Shown one piece after another: positions 1 through 6,814 of a stretch of 16,551 nucleotides of DNA (position 1 is the first letter of the stretch; every line of letters begins with the position of its first letter). A program made the position numbers and the translations under genes. Below the pieces are notes generated by a model. The model did no database searches, had not been told where the DNA came from, and saw only the letters and a list, made by a program, of their open reading frames with translations. Source of the DNA: Lachnospiraceae bacterium (lineage in GTDB: Bacteria > Bacillota > Clostridia > Lachnospirales > Lachnospiraceae); the NCBI GenBank assembly GCA_009774215.1, contig VSNH01000080.1:1-16551 (forward strand), read 5' to 3'.

Positions 1-95
1 GTTTGTGCCTTTTTTATGGACTAAAGTATTGATTTTTCAAGGTTCAGCACACCAATCGGTGTGGGAAGTTTGAGTAATTAAAAGATAATGCAAAT

Positions 96-314
96 ATGGA
101 GCCGGTGGCGGTCTGGGTCAGAAAAAATGGGGAGTGGGCGATCATACACCGATGCCGCCAGTGCGGACAGATGAGTTCCAACCGCATTGCGGCGGACGAC
201 AATCCCATGAAGCTGATGTCCATTGCAATGAAACCGCTTACCTCATCACCGTTTCCGATTGAGCGGATTGAGGAGATGACAAGGCTGATGGGCGGGGTGG
301 GCAGTATATCCTGA
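96..314 (+). pseudogene. 3' remnant of an RNHCP-domain protein gene
   Basis: The 72 codons match the C-terminal half of RNHCP-domain proteins: a GEWAIIHRC segment, a CxxC pair in HRCRQCG, NRIAADDNP, and the closing PFPIERIEEM. The N-terminal part that gives the family its name (RNHCP plus a further Cys pair) is absent. In-frame sequence upstream of the ATG at 96 runs only seven codons to a stop at 75-77 and shows no family resemblance. No ribosome binding site precedes the ATG. I infer a 5'-truncated, probably unexpressed remnant. A short perfect inverted repeat (CACACC/GGTGTG, 48-63) lies just upstream of the break and could mark a rearrangement end. RNHCP function is not established. Confidence 0.7.
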
Positions 315-319
315 GATAT

Positions 320-350
320 GGGGCGTGTGGCAGTTCATACGCCCTTTTTT
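320..350 (+). terminator. Intrinsic terminator after the RNHCP remnant
   Basis: GGGCGTGTGG (321-330) pairs with the segment at 335-344 ending ATACGCCC, with two G-T wobbles and a four-base loop. Six T residues (345-350) follow, then CTTTTT. It lies six bases after the remnant's stop codon, as expected for the original gene's terminator. Confidence 0.85.
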
Positions 351-646
351 CTTTTTCCGGGAATTGTCGGAATGAAAAGAAAGCGGTATCATTATTTGAA
401 AGATAAAAGTAACAGTCCGGCCCGGGACTTTGCACTTGCTGCAAAGTCCGTGAGAATGTGTAAAGGTTCCTAAGAATCCGGCCTCTTTGCCGAAGGCAGA
501 CTGGAATAGGACGGATTCCGTAACTATGAAGCCGAAGACCGAATAGTTACGGACAAAAAAGAGGAATTGAGGGACAGGATAATCATACATAGGGATTTTT
601 GTGATATGATAAGTTTGCGGTTGAGAGATTAGGAGGGACAGGCTGT
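351..646 (+). other. Gene-free leader with competing hairpins upstream of the acetyltransferase
   Basis: No convincing coding region on either strand. Four inverted repeats are visible. (a) AGTCC/GGACT around GGCCCG, near 414-430. (b) A perfect 10-bp stem, GGACTTTGCA (425-434) with TGCAAAGTCC (440-449), loop CTTGC; it shares its left arm with (a). (c) GAATCCG (474-480) with CGGATTC (512-518). (d) A perfect 11-bp stem, TCCGTAACTAT (517-527) with ATAGTTACGGA (543-553); it overlaps (c) by two bases. No T-run follows any of them, so they are not ordinary terminators. A -10-like TATGAT is at 605-610 without a clear -35. The ribosome binding site AGGAGGG is at 631-637. This could be a structured 5' leader or a degenerate intergenic repeat. 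Confidence 0.5.
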
Positions 647-1195
647 ATGAGAATAGAAACAAACAGGCTTATTTTACGCGACTATACCATAGCTGACTAT
701 GCAGCATTATATGAAATCCTGTCAGACCCGGAAACGATGCAGCATTATCCGAGTCCTTTTGACGAAAAAAGAACAAGGGACTGGATTCAGTGGAATCTGG
801 ATAACTATCGGAAATATGGATTCGGTTTGTGGGCGGTTACTCTAAAGGAGACGGATGAATTTATCGGAGACTGTGGGATTACCTTGCAGAATATTGACGG
901 GGAAATGCTACCGGAGATTGGGTATCATATTCACAAAGCGCATTGGAGAAAAGGGTATGGGAGCGAAGCGGCGAAAGCAGTCAGGAACTGGGTATTTCAG
1001 CATACAAAATATAATGCGGTATATTCTTATATGAAATATACAAACGAGGCTTCCTATCGGACGGCTGTGGCAAATGGCATGAGAAAGGTGAAGGAGTATC
1101 CCGATGAAAAGAATGGTATTTCGTATGCCTATGCGATTACGCGTTCAGAGTGGGAAGAAATAGAAGGGAGGCGGGAGCGTCATGCCGATTATTAA
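647..1195 (+). CDS. GNAT-family N-acetyltransferase (RimJ/RimL-like)
   Basis: A 182-aa cytoplasmic protein that should transfer an acetyl group from acetyl-CoA to an amine; the substrate cannot be read from sequence. The opening RIETNRLILRDYTIADYAAL is typical of the RimJ/RimL (Acetyltransf_3) subgroup. The acetyl-CoA pyrophosphate-binding motif is RKGYGSEA at residues 101-108 (R/Q-x-x-G-x-G/A). EIGYHIHKAHW before it and the NEASYRTAVANGM segment after it are also family-typical. Length is normal. The ATG follows AGGAGGG with 9-nt spacing. The 3' end overlaps the methyltransferase gene by 14 nt, so the two are probably co-transcribed and coupled. GNAT proteins next to methyltransferases often modify small molecules or translation components, but that is only a possibility. 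Confidence 0.9.
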   Translation: MRIETNRLILRDYTIADYAALYEILSDPETMQHYPSPFDEKRTRDWIQWNLDNYRKYGFGLWAVTLKETDEFIGDCGITLQNIDGEMLPEIGYHIHKAHWRKGYGSEAAKAVRNWVFQHTKYNAVYSYMKYTNEASYRTAVANGMRKVKEYPDEKNGISYAYAITRSEWEEIEGRRERHADY

Positions 1196-1964
1196 GGGGC
1201 TGGAGTGGACCTTTGACACGGTGGCGGCGCAGTATGAAAAACTGAGACCGGAATATGTGCCGGAGTTATATGAGGATATTTTTCGGTACAAACAGTTGGA
1301 TCAGACAAGTCATGCCTTGGAAGTGGGTATCGGCGGCGGACAGGCGACGCTCCCGGTTTTAAAAATGGGGTGCCATGTGACTGCTGTGGAATACGGTGAG
1401 AATTTTTCGCAGCTGTGCCGCCAGAAGTTTCGGGAATTTACCGGCTTTTCGGTGGTGACGTCCAAATTCGAGGACTTTGCCGGTGAGAGCGGTTCCTGCG
1501 ACTTGATTTATTCGGCGTCCGCGTTCCACTGGGTGCCGGAAGAAATAGGCTATCCAAAAGTATATGATTTGCTGAAAAGAGGCGGCGTCTTTGCGCGCTT
1601 TGCAAACCATCCATACAAGGACAAGGGCAGAGAGGAACTGAGTCAGGCTATTCAAAAAGTATATGATGTATATATGCCAAATGCCATGGAAGGCAGCGAG
1701 TATGGGGAAAAGGAGGCGGAGGAAAGGGCAGAGACTGCACGAAAATACGGGTTTACGGATATCAGTTACAAACTTTACAACAGGACGAGAACTTTTACGG
1801 CGAAGGAATATACCGCTCTTCTGGGAACCTATTCCGATCATATGGTGATAGAGGAGGAGACGAGGAAAGCCTTCTTTTCGGAAATCGAGCAGGCAATCAA
1901 TCGGTTTGGGGGACAGATTACCCTGTATGACACGATTGATCTGGAGCTGGCGCGGAAGCCGTAA
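1182..1964 (+). CDS. Class I SAM-dependent methyltransferase
   Basis: A 260-aa Rossmann-fold methyltransferase of the Methyltransf_11/25 type. Visible features are an N-terminal FDTVAAQYEKLRPEYVPELY segment common in this group, motif I LEVGIGGGQAT (residues 46-56) that binds S-adenosylmethionine, an acidic residue ending the next strand (VTAVEYG), and a motif IV-like DLIYSASAFHWV. The methyl acceptor is unknown. The ATG is preceded by AGGGAGGCGGGAG inside the end of the acetyltransferase gene, with which it overlaps by 14 nt. A 27-nt gap separates it from the kinase gene. No terminator is visible in that gap, so all four genes through 3982 may form one transcript. It looks intact and of normal length. 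Confidence 0.9.
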   Translation: MPIIKGLEWTFDTVAAQYEKLRPEYVPELYEDIFRYKQLDQTSHALEVGIGGGQATLPVLKMGCHVTAVEYGENFSQLCRQKFREFTGFSVVTSKFEDFAGESGSCDLIYSASAFHWVPEEIGYPKVYDLLKRGGVFARFANHPYKDKGREELSQAIQKVYDVYMPNAMEGSEYGEKEAEERAETARKYGFTDISYKLYNRTRTFTAKEYTALLGTYSDHMVIEEETRKAFFSEIEQAINRFGGQITLYDTIDLELARKP

Positions 1965-1991
1965 AAGAGGCAAGGGGTAAAAGCGGAAAAA

Positions 1992-3281
1992 ATGATTTAC
2001 ATCGTAGACAACATTTTAAATTATTTTATCTATTTGTTTATCCTATATTTTGGATTCAGATTAAGACCGAGAAGTCAGAAAATTTTTCTCGGTCTGTCTG
2101 TGTCAGTTATGCTGTGCGCAGGCGGTTTTAACGCCTATTTTGATATCAATTCTCCAGCGGTCTATATATTTTGGAGTGTGCTTTCCATAAGTTTGTTTTT
2201 TGAAGAGCGTCTGGGGCATTTGCTTGTATTAAGTGCAGCCATCATGTATTTTACAGGAATTATAGATACATTCAGCGTCATGCTGATACAGATTGTATTA
2301 ATAGGCGGCGGTGCTGGCACAGATATCACATGGTGGATGGAAACCGCCTATCTGCTTTCTTTTATGATATATCTTTTGATATATTTGCTTCTTCTTAGAA
2401 AAAATGAGGTTTATCTGTGTGATATACAATGGAAGTACCGGCTGGCGCTTTTGATACAAGGCGGCATTTTTCAATTGTTTTATAATTTTGTTTTTGTATT
2501 TTTCGACGAAAATCATGCCATGTATGGGTGGGATGCCTATGCGGTATTTTTTATCAGTATAGCGGGTGCGATCTATTCTGTCTTTCTTACGCTTGGCCTT
2601 GCCATTAAAAATATACTTTCGGGCAGACAGAACAGGGAACTCCAGTCTTTTATGCATATGCAGAAGCAGCAATACGATTATCAGTTACAGCAGTCGGTGG
2701 CTGTAAGGCGTTTTAAACATGATCTGGCAAACCACATCGGTGTTCTAAGGGAGCTGATGAATCAAAAAGAGACGGAGGCAGCCAAAGCGTATATAGATAC
2801 AATCTGGAATATTCAGGAGGAGTTTGATTTAAAGATTCATACGGGAGACAGTTTTCTCGATGTTATTGTGAATTATTATTTATATCTGGCGGCAAAGGAG
2901 AACGTGGGGGTTGCTGTGTCAGGAATGCTGACCGGGGAAATGCATCTTGAGATGTTTGATATTACAGTCCTGATGGGGAATATCCTGCAGAATGCTATGG
3001 AGGCGGCAGTGAAGGCAGTCGAACCTAAAATTCGGATTGAACTTGTAGAACATGAGAAGGAAATCTTTATTGCTGTCAGCAACAGCATAGCCGATAAAGC
3101 AAATACCAGAAATTTTTTTGTGACAACCAAAAAGGATAAGGGAAATCATGGGTTTGGACTGAAAAATATTGTCGCGACAGTGGAAAAATATCATGGTGAA
3201 TACTATATGGAGACCATGGTGGAAAATGGGAAAGCAATGTTTCAAATCAGTATTGCCATTCCAAAGGAGAACCGGGTGTGA
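1992..3281 (+). CDS. Sensor histidine kinase, AgrC-like with GHKL ATPase
   Basis: 429 aa. Residues 1 to about 210 hold six or seven hydrophobic segments, the polytopic sensor typical of peptide-sensing AgrC/ComD-type (HPK10) kinases. The dimerization/phosphoacceptor part has RRFKHDLANHIG with candidate His243, the SPOB-like form 'HDxxNH' of this subfamily. The GHKL ATPase domain follows: N-box LMGNILQNAMEAA (residues 327-339) and G-box NHGFGLKNI (385-393). It should autophosphorylate and pass phosphate to the LytTR regulator encoded next. Start and stop are coupled to that gene (4-nt GTGA overlap). No AgrD-like peptide or AgrB gene is visible nearby, so the signal is unknown. The ribosome binding site is weak: AAGGGG lies 14 nt upstream. 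Confidence 0.92.
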   Translation: MIYIVDNILNYFIYLFILYFGFRLRPRSQKIFLGLSVSVMLCAGGFNAYFDINSPAVYIFWSVLSISLFFEERLGHLLVLSAAIMYFTGIIDTFSVMLIQIVLIGGGAGTDITWWMETAYLLSFMIYLLIYLLLLRKNEVYLCDIQWKYRLALLIQGGIFQLFYNFVFVFFDENHAMYGWDAYAVFFISIAGAIYSVFLTLGLAIKNILSGRQNRELQSFMHMQKQQYDYQLQQSVAVRRFKHDLANHIGVLRELMNQKETEAAKAYIDTIWNIQEEFDLKIHTGDSFLDVIVNYYLYLAAKENVGVAVSGMLTGEMHLEMFDITVLMGNILQNAMEAAVKAVEPKIRIELVEHEKEIFIAVSNSIADKANTRNFFVTTKKDKGNHGFGLKNIVATVEKYHGEYYMETMVENGKAMFQISIAIPKENRV

Positions 3282-3982
3282 AAATAGCTATTGTAGAAGA
3301 TGAAGAAGTGTGGAGAGATAAGATACGGAATCTTATTGACAAATATTGCAGGGATAAAAATATTCCCGCTCAAATTGATACCTATGGCAATGGAAGCGAT
3401 TTTATGAAAAATGCGGATGCAGATTTACTGTTTCTGGATATTGAGCTTGCAGAGGGGGAGGATGGTTTCGACATAGCTGACAAGTTGATGAATTTCAAAA
3501 ATCAATGTAAGATCTGCTTTTTGACTTCGCATACGGAACTGGCCAGGGCGGGTTATAGAGTAAATGCGTTCAGATACATTGACAAGAAACATTTGGAGGA
3601 AGTAGGCGAGGCGATTGATGCTTTCCTGAGAACCAGGATGCAGGACCGGATCGTTTATTGTAATGATACTGCGGGGATTCCTATAAAGATAAACCTGAAT
3701 GAGCTGCTGCTTGTCGAGACAAGCGGAAGAAAATTAAGATATCTCATGCTGGATGGCAGCGATTATTTTTGTGAGGGACGGATTTCGGAAACAGCACAAA
3801 GTTTATCGCAATTCGGCTTTTTTCAGATACAACGTTCGTACATTGTGAATTTGAAATACATTGAAAAGGTAAACAGCCATGAAATTACGCTTTGTAACGG
3901 CTTACAGATTGTGATTGGAAGGGTTCACAGTAAGGAGTTTAAAAAAGAATTTTTTAAATGGAGAATGCGGTTTGACCAGTGA
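3278..3982 (+). CDS. LytTR-family response regulator (AgrA-like)
   Basis: 234 aa. The receiver domain (about 1-120) has an acidic pocket E7/D8, phosphoacceptor Asp54 in LLFLDIEL, T83/S84 in FLTSH, and Lys103 in the FRYIDK turn. A LytTR DNA-binding domain fills about 130-230: INLNELLLVETSGRKLRYLMLDG, then FFQIQRSYIVNLKYIEKV, all family-typical. The start is GTG at 3278, overlapping the kinase stop by 4 nt, so the pair is translationally coupled. The partner is the kinase just upstream. A pair of 20-bp-spaced direct repeats directly after its stop codon is a likely binding site and would place the lipoprotein gene at 4162 under its control. Confidence 0.93.
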   Translation: MKIAIVEDEEVWRDKIRNLIDKYCRDKNIPAQIDTYGNGSDFMKNADADLLFLDIELAEGEDGFDIADKLMNFKNQCKICFLTSHTELARAGYRVNAFRYIDKKHLEEVGEAIDAFLRTRMQDRIVYCNDTAGIPIKINLNELLLVETSGRKLRYLMLDGSDYFCEGRISETAQSLSQFGFFQIQRSYIVNLKYIEKVNSHEITLCNGLQIVIGRVHSKEFKKEFFKWRMRFDQ

Positions 3983-4014
3983 ATTGTGTCGTTTACGCAA
4001 AATTTGTGTCGTTT
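3982..4014 (+). promoter_or_regulatory. Candidate LytTR operator: direct repeats upstream of the lipoprotein gene
   Basis: Two 13-bp direct repeats, AATTGTGTCGTTT (3982-3994) and ATTTGTGTCGTTT (4002-4014), differ at one position and are spaced exactly 20 bp, about two helical turns. LytTR regulators bind two direct repeats with a GTT core spaced about 21 bp, normally just upstream of a weak -35. Here a -10-like TATAAA lies at 4050-4055 with only a poor -35 (TAGGAT, 4027-4032), which suits an activator-dependent promoter. The assignment to the response regulator encoded immediately upstream is inference. Confidence 0.65.
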
Positions 4015-4074
4015 CGGTAAGCGATATAGGATAGTTTTTCCCGCTGTGATATAAATATGGTATCATGTGTGAAG

Positions 4075-4113
4075 GAAAACACTAAGCTCGGAAGATCTTC
4101 GTTAAGTGTTTTC
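4075..4113 (+). other. Leader hairpin before the lipoprotein gene
   Basis: GAAAACACT (4075-4083) pairs perfectly with AGTGTTTTC (4105-4113). The intervening sequence contains the self-complementary GAAGATCTTC (4091-4100). It sits between the candidate promoter and the ribosome binding site. No long T-run follows (ATATTTC), so a strong terminator is unlikely. It could affect mRNA stability or translation, or be a weak attenuator. Confidence 0.45.
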
Positions 4114-4161
4114 ATATTTCATGCAAGACACTATATTTATGGGGCAGGGAGGAATATGTCT

Positions 4162-4971
4162 ATGAAAAAAATGAAAATAGCGCTGGCGGCTGGCGCATTT
4201 GCGCTTTTGCTTTCGGCTTGCGGGCAGACAGAGAGCGCAGAAGAGACGCAGGAAGATGCGGGGAGCATTATCATTGAAAAAATTGATGGTGCTGATGAGG
4301 TGCGGGAAACGCAGTCTTCTGATTTACCCGATACAGATGCAGCAGAAAGCACGAAGGAGGAGCCGTCGGCATCCGCGGAAGGCGATGCGCCGGAAACGAG
4401 GGACAATATCAATCCGGCAGAAACCCCGAAAGAGGAAGGCAAGGCGGTATCCGATGAACAGGAAGCGATACAAAACCAGCAGAGTCAGACAGAAGAATCG
4501 ACGGATGCCGGAAATTCACTGTACGAATCTTTCCTGAAAAATGAAATCAGCGTGGCAAACCCATATGTGGAAGGCATGAATCTGACCGTTATGGATGATA
4601 AAAACTATGAATCCGAATTTGAGGACGCGCAGAAAAAGTATGCCTATGTGGATGTAAATGCGGATGACAATCCGGAGCTTATTTTCAAAATAAGCTCCGA
4701 TACAAGTGAATTGATGTATATTCTGGGAATCTGTGACAACGAACTGATTTGTTTTGATGTATTTGAGTCGCATACGAGAAATATCTCGTTTAGCGTGTAC
4801 GATTATGGCCTTGTCTGGGAAATTCACAATTATGACGGTTTTGAAGAGACATTTTATTCCTATACGGCTGACGGACAGCAGGTGAGAGCCAGACATTTTA
4901 CGGAAGAAAACGAGGCTGATCTTGCGGCTCACGAGGGAGAGGAACCGGAATGGATTGCATGGGAACTTTGA
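4162..4971 (+). CDS. Putative lipoprotein with acidic linker and C-terminal domain of unknown function
   Basis: 269 aa from ATG 4162. I chose this start because GGGAGGA (4147-4153) is 8 nt from it but only 2 nt from the in-frame ATG at 4156; a farther in-frame ATG at 4057 has no ribosome binding site and would bury the signal peptide. The N-terminus is a lipoprotein signal: KKMK, a hydrophobic stretch, and lipobox LSAC with Cys20. Residues 21-117 are a low-complexity Glu/Ser/Thr/Gln-rich linker. Residues 118-269 form a compact domain with AYVDVNADDNPELIF (161-175), similar to the Asp-rich loop of extracellular repeats often described as EF-hand-like. It should be anchored on the outer face of the membrane. 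The upstream direct repeats suggest control by the LytTR regulator. No enzymatic motif recognised. Confidence 0.8.
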   Translation: MKKMKIALAAGAFALLLSACGQTESAEETQEDAGSIIIEKIDGADEVRETQSSDLPDTDAAESTKEEPSASAEGDAPETRDNINPAETPKEEGKAVSDEQEAIQNQQSQTEESTDAGNSLYESFLKNEISVANPYVEGMNLTVMDDKNYESEFEDAQKKYAYVDVNADDNPELIFKISSDTSELMYILGICDNELICFDVFESHTRNISFSVYDYGLVWEIHNYDGFEETFYSYTADGQQVRARHFTEENEADLAAHEGEEPEWIAWEL

Positions 4972-4972
4972 C

Positions 4973-5001
4973 TTGACATATATAGATGGTCTATATATAA
5001 T
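4973..5001 (+). promoter_or_regulatory. Consensus sigma-A promoter of the padR operon
   Basis: TTGACA (4973-4978) and TATAAT (4996-5001) both match consensus exactly and are separated by 17 nt. The -35 begins one base after the lipoprotein stop codon. Transcription would start near 5008, giving a leader of under 40 nt before the PadR start. Such a strong promoter fits one held off by a repressor. Confidence 0.93.
4978..4998. promoter_or_regulatory. Candidate PadR operator 1 (between -35 and -10)
   Basis: A palindrome with arms ATATATAGA and TCTATATAT around TGG fills the spacer between the -35 and -10 hexamers. Its 19-bp core (4979-4997) matches operator 2 at 17 of 19 positions. A protein bound here would directly block RNA polymerase. 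Confidence 0.8.
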
Positions 5002-5011
5002 GGGCAATAGA

Positions 5012-5030
5012 TATATAGATAATCTATATA
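5012..5030. promoter_or_regulatory. Candidate PadR operator 2 (just after the transcription start)
   Basis: A perfect 19-bp palindrome: TATATAGAT, a central A, ATCTATATA. Its centre (5021) is 33 bp from the centre of operator 1 (4988), about three helical turns, so two dimers would sit on the same DNA face. It abuts the ribosome binding site AAGGAG (5031-5036). Autorepression by the adjacent PadR protein is the natural reading, as PadR regulators commonly control their own operons. Confidence 0.8.
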
Positions 5031-5044
5031 AAGGAGATGGTAAG

Positions 5045-5377
5045 ATGTCAATAGACAAGGCGCTCATTTCGGGAAGCACAGCCATGTTAATTCTGCGTCT
5101 TTTGGAAGACCGTGACATGTACGGCTATGAGATGATCGAGACACTGCAGGAGAAGTCCGAAAATGTTTTTGTGTTAAAGGCAGGGACACTCTATCCGCTG
5201 CTCCATTCCCTGGAGGGAAAGAACTATCTGACTTCCTACGAAAATGAGGTAAACGGAAAACAGCGCAAATATTACAGCATCACGAAAGCGGGGAGAAAGT
5301 ATTTAAAATCAAGAACGGAGGAATGGAGAGAATATCAGACCGCGGTGCTTCACGTTCTCGGGGAGGTGGTCGGATGA
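5045..5377 (+). CDS. PadR-family transcriptional regulator
   Basis: 110 aa from ATG 5045, preceded by AAGGAG with 8-nt spacing. The sequence is a typical short PadR protein: the winged helix-turn-helix starts at LISGSTAMLILRLLEDRDMYGYEMIETL, followed by the wing segment LKAGTLYPLLHSLEGKNYLTSYE and KQRKYYSITKAGRKYL; a short C-terminal helix (EEWREYQTAVLHVLGEVV) serves dimerization. It probably represses its own operon through the two palindromes at 4978-5030. Its stop overlaps the next start (ATGA), tightly coupling it to the membrane protein gene, the usual arrangement for PadR regulators followed by a prefix-domain permease. The inducing signal is unknown. In-frame codons upstream of 5045 (from 4922) lie over the lipoprotein gene and promoter and are not coding. 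Confidence 0.95.
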   Translation: MSIDKALISGSTAMLILRLLEDRDMYGYEMIETLQEKSENVFVLKAGTLYPLLHSLEGKNYLTSYENEVNGKQRKYYSITKAGRKYLKSRTEEWREYQTAVLHVLGEVVG

Positions 5378-6708
5378 CAGAAGAATCATATATCAGGGAT
5401 GTTGTGGAACAGATTCGGTGCGTCAGGGCGAGGGATGGCATCGCAAAGGAGCTTTCCGACCATATCGAGGATCAGACAGCGGCATATGTGGAGAAAGGCG
5501 TGACCCATGAGGAGGCGGTCAGGAAGGCGGTACAGGAGATGGGCGATCCGGTGGAAGTCGGCGTGGAGCTGGACAGGATTCATCGCCCGCAGACAGATTA
5601 TAAGCTGATCGGCATGGCTTTCCTGTTTCACATAGCAGGGTTTTTTATCATTTATCAGGTGGGATATCTGTCACAGCATCCGGAGTATATCGGGAGGCAG
5701 TGTGTCACCCTGCTGCTGTCGTTTTGCGTGATGGCGGGCATGTATTTTCTGGATTACAGTTTTATCGCGCGGTACGCTTACGGTACTTTTATGTTTGTCA
5801 CAATTGTCATATTGGGCAGCCTGATACTGTCTGTGGGGGAAGGACGGATTCCGGGCATTATGCTGAGTTACCTGTATGTGCCTGTTTTTGCGGGCATCCT
5901 GTACCGGCAGCGAAACGGGGGATATCGCGCGCTCATGTGGGCAATGGGGATGCAGATTGTTACCGCATGCTTTACCTTTTGCTTTTCCGGTATGCTGCAC
6001 ACGGCAAATATCTATATGGTGTGCACGTTCCTGATTTTCCTTGCGGCGGCGAAAGGATGGTTTTCCGTGAATAAAAAGAGGGCGGTGACAATTATGACTG
6101 GCGTGCTGGTACTGTTGCCGGTGGCTCTCATGTCTGCGATGGTTATGACGGGCTTTTTTTCCATATACGGATTTCAGGCGCAGCGCCTGCTGGCATGGCT
6201 GAATCCGAAGCAGGATGCGCAGGGAGCCGGATATATTTATCTGCTGCTCAGGCAGGAATGGAGGGCGGTAAGGCTGATTGGCGCGGCGGACAACAGTTTA
6301 CTGCTGAGTGATAATTCGGTTGGACCAACGGATCCTCTTATTCTGCTTCAACTGATATGCAATTATGGCGTTTTGGCGGGATTGGTCCTGATAGCTGCGT
6401 TTGCGGCATTGTCCATACGGGCGTTCCAGATCGTAAAGCGCCAGAAAAACCAGATCGGGTTTATGCTGTCAGCTGCCTGTTTTATGGTTATTTTGCTGAA
6501 TTGTCTGGAAGGGGTTCTGAGCAATACAGGATATTTCCTGGTGAGCAACATGCAGTTTCCCTTTGTATCCTGCAACGTGTATACGGGGATTACTTATGCG
6601 GTACTGATCGGGCTGCTGCTCAGTATTTACCGCAATGAGAGGATTATCACGGATAAGACGGTAAAACGTCCGGCATGGAAACTGATGGTAAAGTTTGAGA
6701 AAAGGTAG
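5374..6708 (+). CDS. SEDS-family (FtsW/RodA/SpoVE-like) membrane protein with N-terminal permease-prefix domain
   Basis: 444 aa from ATG 5374, preceded by GGGAGGTGG inside the end of padR. Residues 1 to about 73 form a cytoplasmic helical domain (IAKELSDHIEDQ, GVTHEEAVRKAVQEMGDPVEVG) of the HAAS/'permease prefix' type found in membrane proteins encoded beside PadR regulators. About nine or ten membrane segments follow. The segment QRLLAWLNPKQDAQGAGYIYL (about 270-290) and the following GPTDPLILLQLICNYGVLAG match the conserved extracytoplasmic loop of SEDS glycosyltransferases, where the catalytic Asp sits in 'TDFIF'; here it would be Asp320. The C-terminal MQFPFVS corresponds to the LPFxSYGG motif but lacks its YGG. 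It may polymerise a glycan or be a regulatory relative; activity is not provable here. Confidence 0.8.
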   Translation: MTEESYIRDVVEQIRCVRARDGIAKELSDHIEDQTAAYVEKGVTHEEAVRKAVQEMGDPVEVGVELDRIHRPQTDYKLIGMAFLFHIAGFFIIYQVGYLSQHPEYIGRQCVTLLLSFCVMAGMYFLDYSFIARYAYGTFMFVTIVILGSLILSVGEGRIPGIMLSYLYVPVFAGILYRQRNGGYRALMWAMGMQIVTACFTFCFSGMLHTANIYMVCTFLIFLAAAKGWFSVNKKRAVTIMTGVLVLLPVALMSAMVMTGFFSIYGFQAQRLLAWLNPKQDAQGAGYIYLLLRQEWRAVRLIGAADNSLLLSDNSVGPTDPLILLQLICNYGVLAGLVLIAAFAALSIRAFQIVKRQKNQIGFMLSAACFMVILLNCLEGVLSNTGYFLVSNMQFPFVSCNVYTGITYAVLIGLLLSIYRNERIITDKTVKRPAWKLMVKFEKR

Positions 6709-6735
6709 AGGGAAATCCTCTGCCTTTTCTTTTTT
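6699..6735 (+). terminator. Intrinsic terminator of the padR/SEDS operon
   Basis: GAAAAGGTAGAGG (6699-6711) pairs with CCTCTGCCTTTTC (6717-6729), one T-G wobble, loop GAAAT, followed by TTTTTT (6730-6735). The stop codon of the SEDS-like gene lies in the left arm. Confidence 0.93.
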
Positions 6736-6753
6736 GGGGATTTTTTGATCCTT

Positions 6754-6781
6754 TTAACAACTTGTACCGTTATATTATACA
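6754..6781 (+). promoter_or_regulatory. Possible promoter of the sigma-factor operon
   Basis: TTAACA (6754-6759), a 16-nt spacer and TATACA (6776-6781) form a plausible sigma-A-type promoter. If used, transcription would start near 6788 and leave a leader of about 320 nt containing the whole tandem structured element. An overlapping TATTAT (6773-6778) is poorly spaced. An ECF-type autoregulated promoter is also possible (AACAAC at 6756-6761) but not distinguishable by eye. Confidence 0.4.
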
Positions 6782-6814
6782 GATGCGGATGCGGCAGGCA
6801 GCGCCGCAGGAATA

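Noticed and set aside
246..662. 138-aa minus-strand open frame
   Set aside because: It runs through the hairpin-rich leader and the RNHCP remnant, has biased composition (long Phe/Leu/His runs) and no ribosome binding site or recognisable domain.
1359..1973. 204-aa minus-strand frame opposite the methyltransferase
   Set aside because: Shadow of a well-supported coding sequence; no domain similarity.
4057..4161. Longer N-terminus for the lipoprotein (ATG 4057)
   Set aside because: No ribosome binding site; it would place 35 residues before a clear lipoprotein signal and lies over the leader hairpin.
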